Shown here piece by piece: positions 19,331 to 22,205 of a stretch of DNA of 22,205 bases (the stretch's first letter is position 1; each line of letters starts with the position of its first letter). The stretch is from Saksenaea vasiformis B4078 (Eukaryota > Mucoromycota > Mucoromycetes > Mucorales > Saksenaeaceae). Location of the stretch: the NCBI GenBank assembly GCA_000697055.1, contig JNDT01002048.1, positions 1 through 22,205 of the forward strand, in the 5' to 3' direction. A program made the translations under genes and the position numbers. Below the pieces are notes generated by a model. It did no database searches. It had not been told where the DNA came from and saw only the letters and a list, made by a program, of their open reading frames with translations.

Positions 19331-20500
19331 ATAATTTCCGATAGCACCGGTGGTGTGGTCCAGGCTGCTGTAGATTCGTAGTACCATTCAAATGCAGAAC
19401 ATAGACAGTTTCGTTCTCTGAGTAACGTTCCACATTCTTGTCGCAAGGGTCAAATCGACAACATTATTGAATGAGATGCTATGGCGGGATAGCTGGAAGT
19501 TGCTTATGCTATGGGTGTGTGATTTCAGCTCACTTAATACTACGACTGAATCATACCAAGTTGAGGGTATTGGTTAAAGGATTATGGAAATGCGACAGTA
19601 GGAGACTTGGGACTAAAAGCTGCTTCCGAAAAAGGGTTGTTTACTTCTTTGTTGACTGGTTGTGGTAACATTCCAAGTTGATATCGCCAATCCCGCCAAT
19701 TGGATATTACAGCTTCGCGGCATTGATGTTACCTCAATCTCATCCAATGCTCGCATTGCTAGATAGGGCAAGGACATATTTCAGATGATTCTCGCCGAGC
19801 ATGAAGAATATGTACAGTCTTGAATTTGTGTCAAATCTACCCAATCTGTTCTATTCGATTTTTGCTGGTTGCGCAGTTTTACATGCACTCAGGCTCTGGC
19901 TTGAACATGATCATCTTCCTACGAGACGCATAAATATGATTTTTTACAAGGAACATTTGAGAAACATAGTATGATAATCTTATCACAATCATGGATGATG
20001 TGGACGACTACTCCGTGCGCAGAATGGTTCATTGCTCCTCCTGAGAGGCAAAGGGGTAGACTACGATGACCTGCCTTGATCTGGTTCAATGAGGACCCAA
20101 GGCTCCGTTTCGAGAGCTTCCTCTCGTCCCATAGTGAGTCAGTGAAATTATTAAAACGGAACAAAAGAGCAAACAAAGAGAATATATAAAAGAAAAGGAA
20201 GGAAAGAAAAAAAAAGGTAAAGGTTATCCAATGTGATGACGCACATGCAAAAAGCAGCTTATGCGTGGTTTGGCTTTTTTGCATATGAAGCCATTCCACT
20301 GGCTGAGAACCGGTGTCAATATTTTCTCGACTTTTTTTTTAAGTTTCCCGGACTGCAATTAAGGTTAAGCATTGATGCAGAGTGCAGCAATTGACGTAAC
20401 GAATATAGGTCATACTCCTCATCGACAATGTATCGGTGTTATGAGCGTTGCATTGAAGGTCACACAAGCGTAGCAGTCTGTGATAGGTTTTTCGGTGGGG
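19331..20500. other. Unassigned sequence between P450 and aconitase remnants
   Basis: No recognisable motif. A minus-strand frame (19919-20299) is rich in Phe, encoded by A-runs on the + strand, and looks spurious. T-runs occur near 20330. Confidence 0.4.
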
Positions 20501-20502
20501 CA

Positions 20503-21429
20503 GGCCGTTGGTACCTGGGCTAGCCAGAAGGTCCCCATGTCCAACTTGGAAAACGACAAGTTCATCAACTACCAGAGAATTGAAGACAACCTCGAGATTG
20601 TTCGCAAGAGGTACATATTAGCATCTAGAATATAAACACGCACAACTATTAGGTTGAAGAGCAAAAAATAGAAGTTAACGTTACTGAAACCTTTTCTTTC
20701 TTTTTTTTTTATTGAACCGTCCCTTGACTCTCTCCGAGAAGATTGTTTATGGTCATTTGGATGATGCTCATAACCAGGACATTGTCCGTGGCAAGTCTTA
20801 CCTTAAGCTCCGTCCCGATCGTGTCGCTTGTCAGGACGCCACTGCCCAGATGGCTCTTTTGCAGTTCATGTCTGCTGGTCTTCCCAGTGTCGCTGTTCCC
20901 ACCACCGTTCATGTCATGGCCGACATTCCCTGGGAACTCAAGTGTGACATCAAGAAGGGTGACAAGAACTCCATCATCACCTCCTCCCGATGACACCAAC
21001 AACATGTTGATCGGTGCCATTAACATCGAAAACGGTGAGGCCAACAAGGTCAAGAACGTCTTCACTGGCGAATACAAGGGTGTCCCTGAAGTAAGTAAAT
21101 CAATAAATAGGAAAGAGAGGGAGGGGGAAAAAAAAAGAAAGGAAGGCATGTATGCTTATACATCTTTTGTTTTTTTTTTCTTTTAGACCGCTCGTGAGTA
21201 CAAGGCTGATGGTGTCAAGTGGGTTGTCATTGGTGACGAGAACTACGGTGAAGGTTCTTCCCGTGAACACGCCGCCTTGGAACCCCGTTACTTGAACGGT
21301 GCTGCCATCATCACCAAGTCCTTCGCTCGTATCCACGAAACCAACTTGAAGAAGCAGGGTATGTTGCCCTTGACCTTCGCAGATCGTGCCCTTAACTTGA
21401 TGAGAGAAAAGGCTGCTGCCTCCGCTTAA
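20503..21429 (+). pseudogene. Mitochondrial aconitase with several internal deletions
   Basis: Aconitase is the [4Fe-4S] enzyme of the TCA cycle, about 780 residues. Here the blocks are: KVPMSNLENDKFINYQRIED to RKR; an intron (20611 to about 20711) whose acceptor AG is missing; [20 protein letters not shown] to [50 protein letters not shown] to GVPE; a good intron (21091-21186); [20 protein letters not shown] to [25 protein letters not shown] and stop. Deletions lie near 20912, 20943, 20988 and 21382. The cluster-binding cysteine region is gone, so it cannot be an active enzyme. Block order is native and point decay is low. Confidence 0.92.
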
Positions 21430-21479
21430 ACTGAACCATGTTTTTTTTATTACTTTCCTCATAAAACTGTACAATATGA

Positions 21480-21785
21480 AAGATAAATTTGCAGATGTGT
21501 AAAAATGCGCTTACAGTTTTTTGCGTGTGACTTTGCGTCGGCTGGTAATGAATTTTGCGCCAGCAACCAGAGCTTTTTTTGCGCTGCATGAACTCCGCCA
21601 TTTGCAAAGAAAAGGGTCGACACGAACGCTTTACGTGAACACATGGAGGCTGATGGCGCTCCATCGAATGTAAACGATGTCACGTCATTTGACGTTGATA
21701 TGTTTGCGGATGATATACAAAATGAGTAGACAGAACTGTCTCGTTCAAATCCATTCGTTTTAACTGAAAGATGGCGGGAAGGAGG
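21480..21785 (+). other. Possible transposon remnant with GCG-rich motifs
   Basis: TTTGCGC/TTTGCGT motifs recur (about 21508, 21521, 21530, 21556 and 21577). One frame reads FAKKRVDTNALREHMEADG then FDVDMFADDIQNE and a stop, which could be the tail of a zinc finger plus an acidic segment of a transposon-encoded protein. This is a weak guess; no catalytic motif is present. Confidence 0.25.
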
Positions 21786-21789
21786 TAGT

Positions 21790-21875
21790 CTGCATCAGTT
21801 GAGATGCCGAGTTTGTTCATGCCAACAGATATACATGTTAAATCTGTTGGTTGAACAACGCAAACTTGGCTATCA
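21790..21875 (+). repeat. 86-bp structured direct repeat, copy B
   Basis: Same 86 bases as copy A and in the same orientation, 12,991 bp away start to start. It is flanked left by the possible transposon remnant and right by AATTGACGCAAAAAGG. No target-site duplication is obvious at the edges beyond the repeat itself. Confidence 0.95.
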
Positions 21876-22205
21876 ATTGACGCAAAAAGGGTGTCATAGG
21901 CGGCGCAAATATTAGCTGAAAATTTGTATTTTTATTGAATAACCGTGAGTGCTTCGTTATTTAACATGTCCACTCTGGCTCGGTCTCGGAGAAAATGGGA
22001 GAGAAAAAAACCCTTGTGAGCGAAGGGAAAAAAGAAAGGCGAAAAATATCAGATCTAAGGGGATGACGAAATGGGAGAAAAGAGATGGGGGAAGGATTGA
22101 AAGCAAGCATCCGTACTATAAGAAAAAGAGAGAAGATAGAACAAGTAGGAAAGAACAGAAAGTTAAGCTGGGGAGGGAGATCGTGGGAAAAGGGGTGTCA
22201 AAAGA
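21876..22205. other. Purine-rich tail, no gene seen
   Basis: GGCGGCGCAAATATTAG just after the repeat partly mirrors TAATGAATTTTGCGCC at about 21547. From about 21990 the sequence is strongly A/G-rich with no coding pattern. Confidence 0.45.

Noticed and set aside
19919..20299. Minus-strand 126-codon frame
   Set aside because: The Phe-rich stretch comes from A-rich low-complexity DNA on the other strand. No motif.
8799..21875. CRISPR-like array from the 86-bp repeats
   Set aside because: Only two copies 13 kb apart with cellular gene remnants between them, in a eukaryotic genome.

Overview
The window looks like an accessory, transposon-rich stretch of a fungal nuclear genome, probably Mucoromycota. 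The evidence is short GT-AG introns of about 50-75 nt, a eukaryotic tRNA-Gly with a Pol III terminator, fungal Hsp90, aconitase, cytochrome P450 and acyl-CoA synthetase sequences that carry introns, and two Fanzor (eukaryotic TnpB-like) genes. The species cannot be named from the sequence.

Left part (1-8.8 kb): two diverged Fanzor-type genes lie head-to-tail on the + strand. Copy 1 (1-3312, 5' end cut by the window) is a pseudogene with one premature stop and about five frameshifts. Copy 2 (5437-8685) is nearly complete. It can be assembled as six coding blocks with four good introns, and it encodes an N-terminal UIM-like helix, a basic coiled-coil stretch, two zinc knuckles, a long middle region, and a RuvC nuclease split around a CxxC...CxxC zinc finger. 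Its one weak point is a frame change near 7013. Between the copies lies a dead Tc1/mariner-type transposase on the - strand. Both Fanzor ORFs are followed by hairpin-forming sequence, which is where Fanzor guide RNAs are expected.

Middle and right part (8.8-21.9 kb): an 86-bp, highly foldable sequence occurs twice, letter for letter, in the same orientation (8799-8884 and 21790-21875). It brackets about 12.9 kb of broken cellular genes. These include Hsp90 (-), unidentified exon fragments on both strands, LTR-like modules around an intact tRNA-Gly(GCC), a predicted membrane protein (-), a long-chain acyl-CoA synthetase (-), a cytochrome P450 (-) and mitochondrial aconitase (+). Hsp90 and aconitase share a striking pattern: blocks of well conserved coding sequence in the right order, with introns retained, joined after several internal deletions. 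The P450 and acyl-CoA synthetase look similarly shortened.

How it fits together (inference): the left part is a mobile-element neighbourhood whose active candidate is the Fanzor nuclease. The right part is either a gene-fragment graveyard, a captured cargo block bounded by the 86-bp repeats, or partly an assembly artefact. No intact protein-coding housekeeping gene is visible. The only certainly intact gene is the tRNA, with Fanzor copy 2 nearly so.
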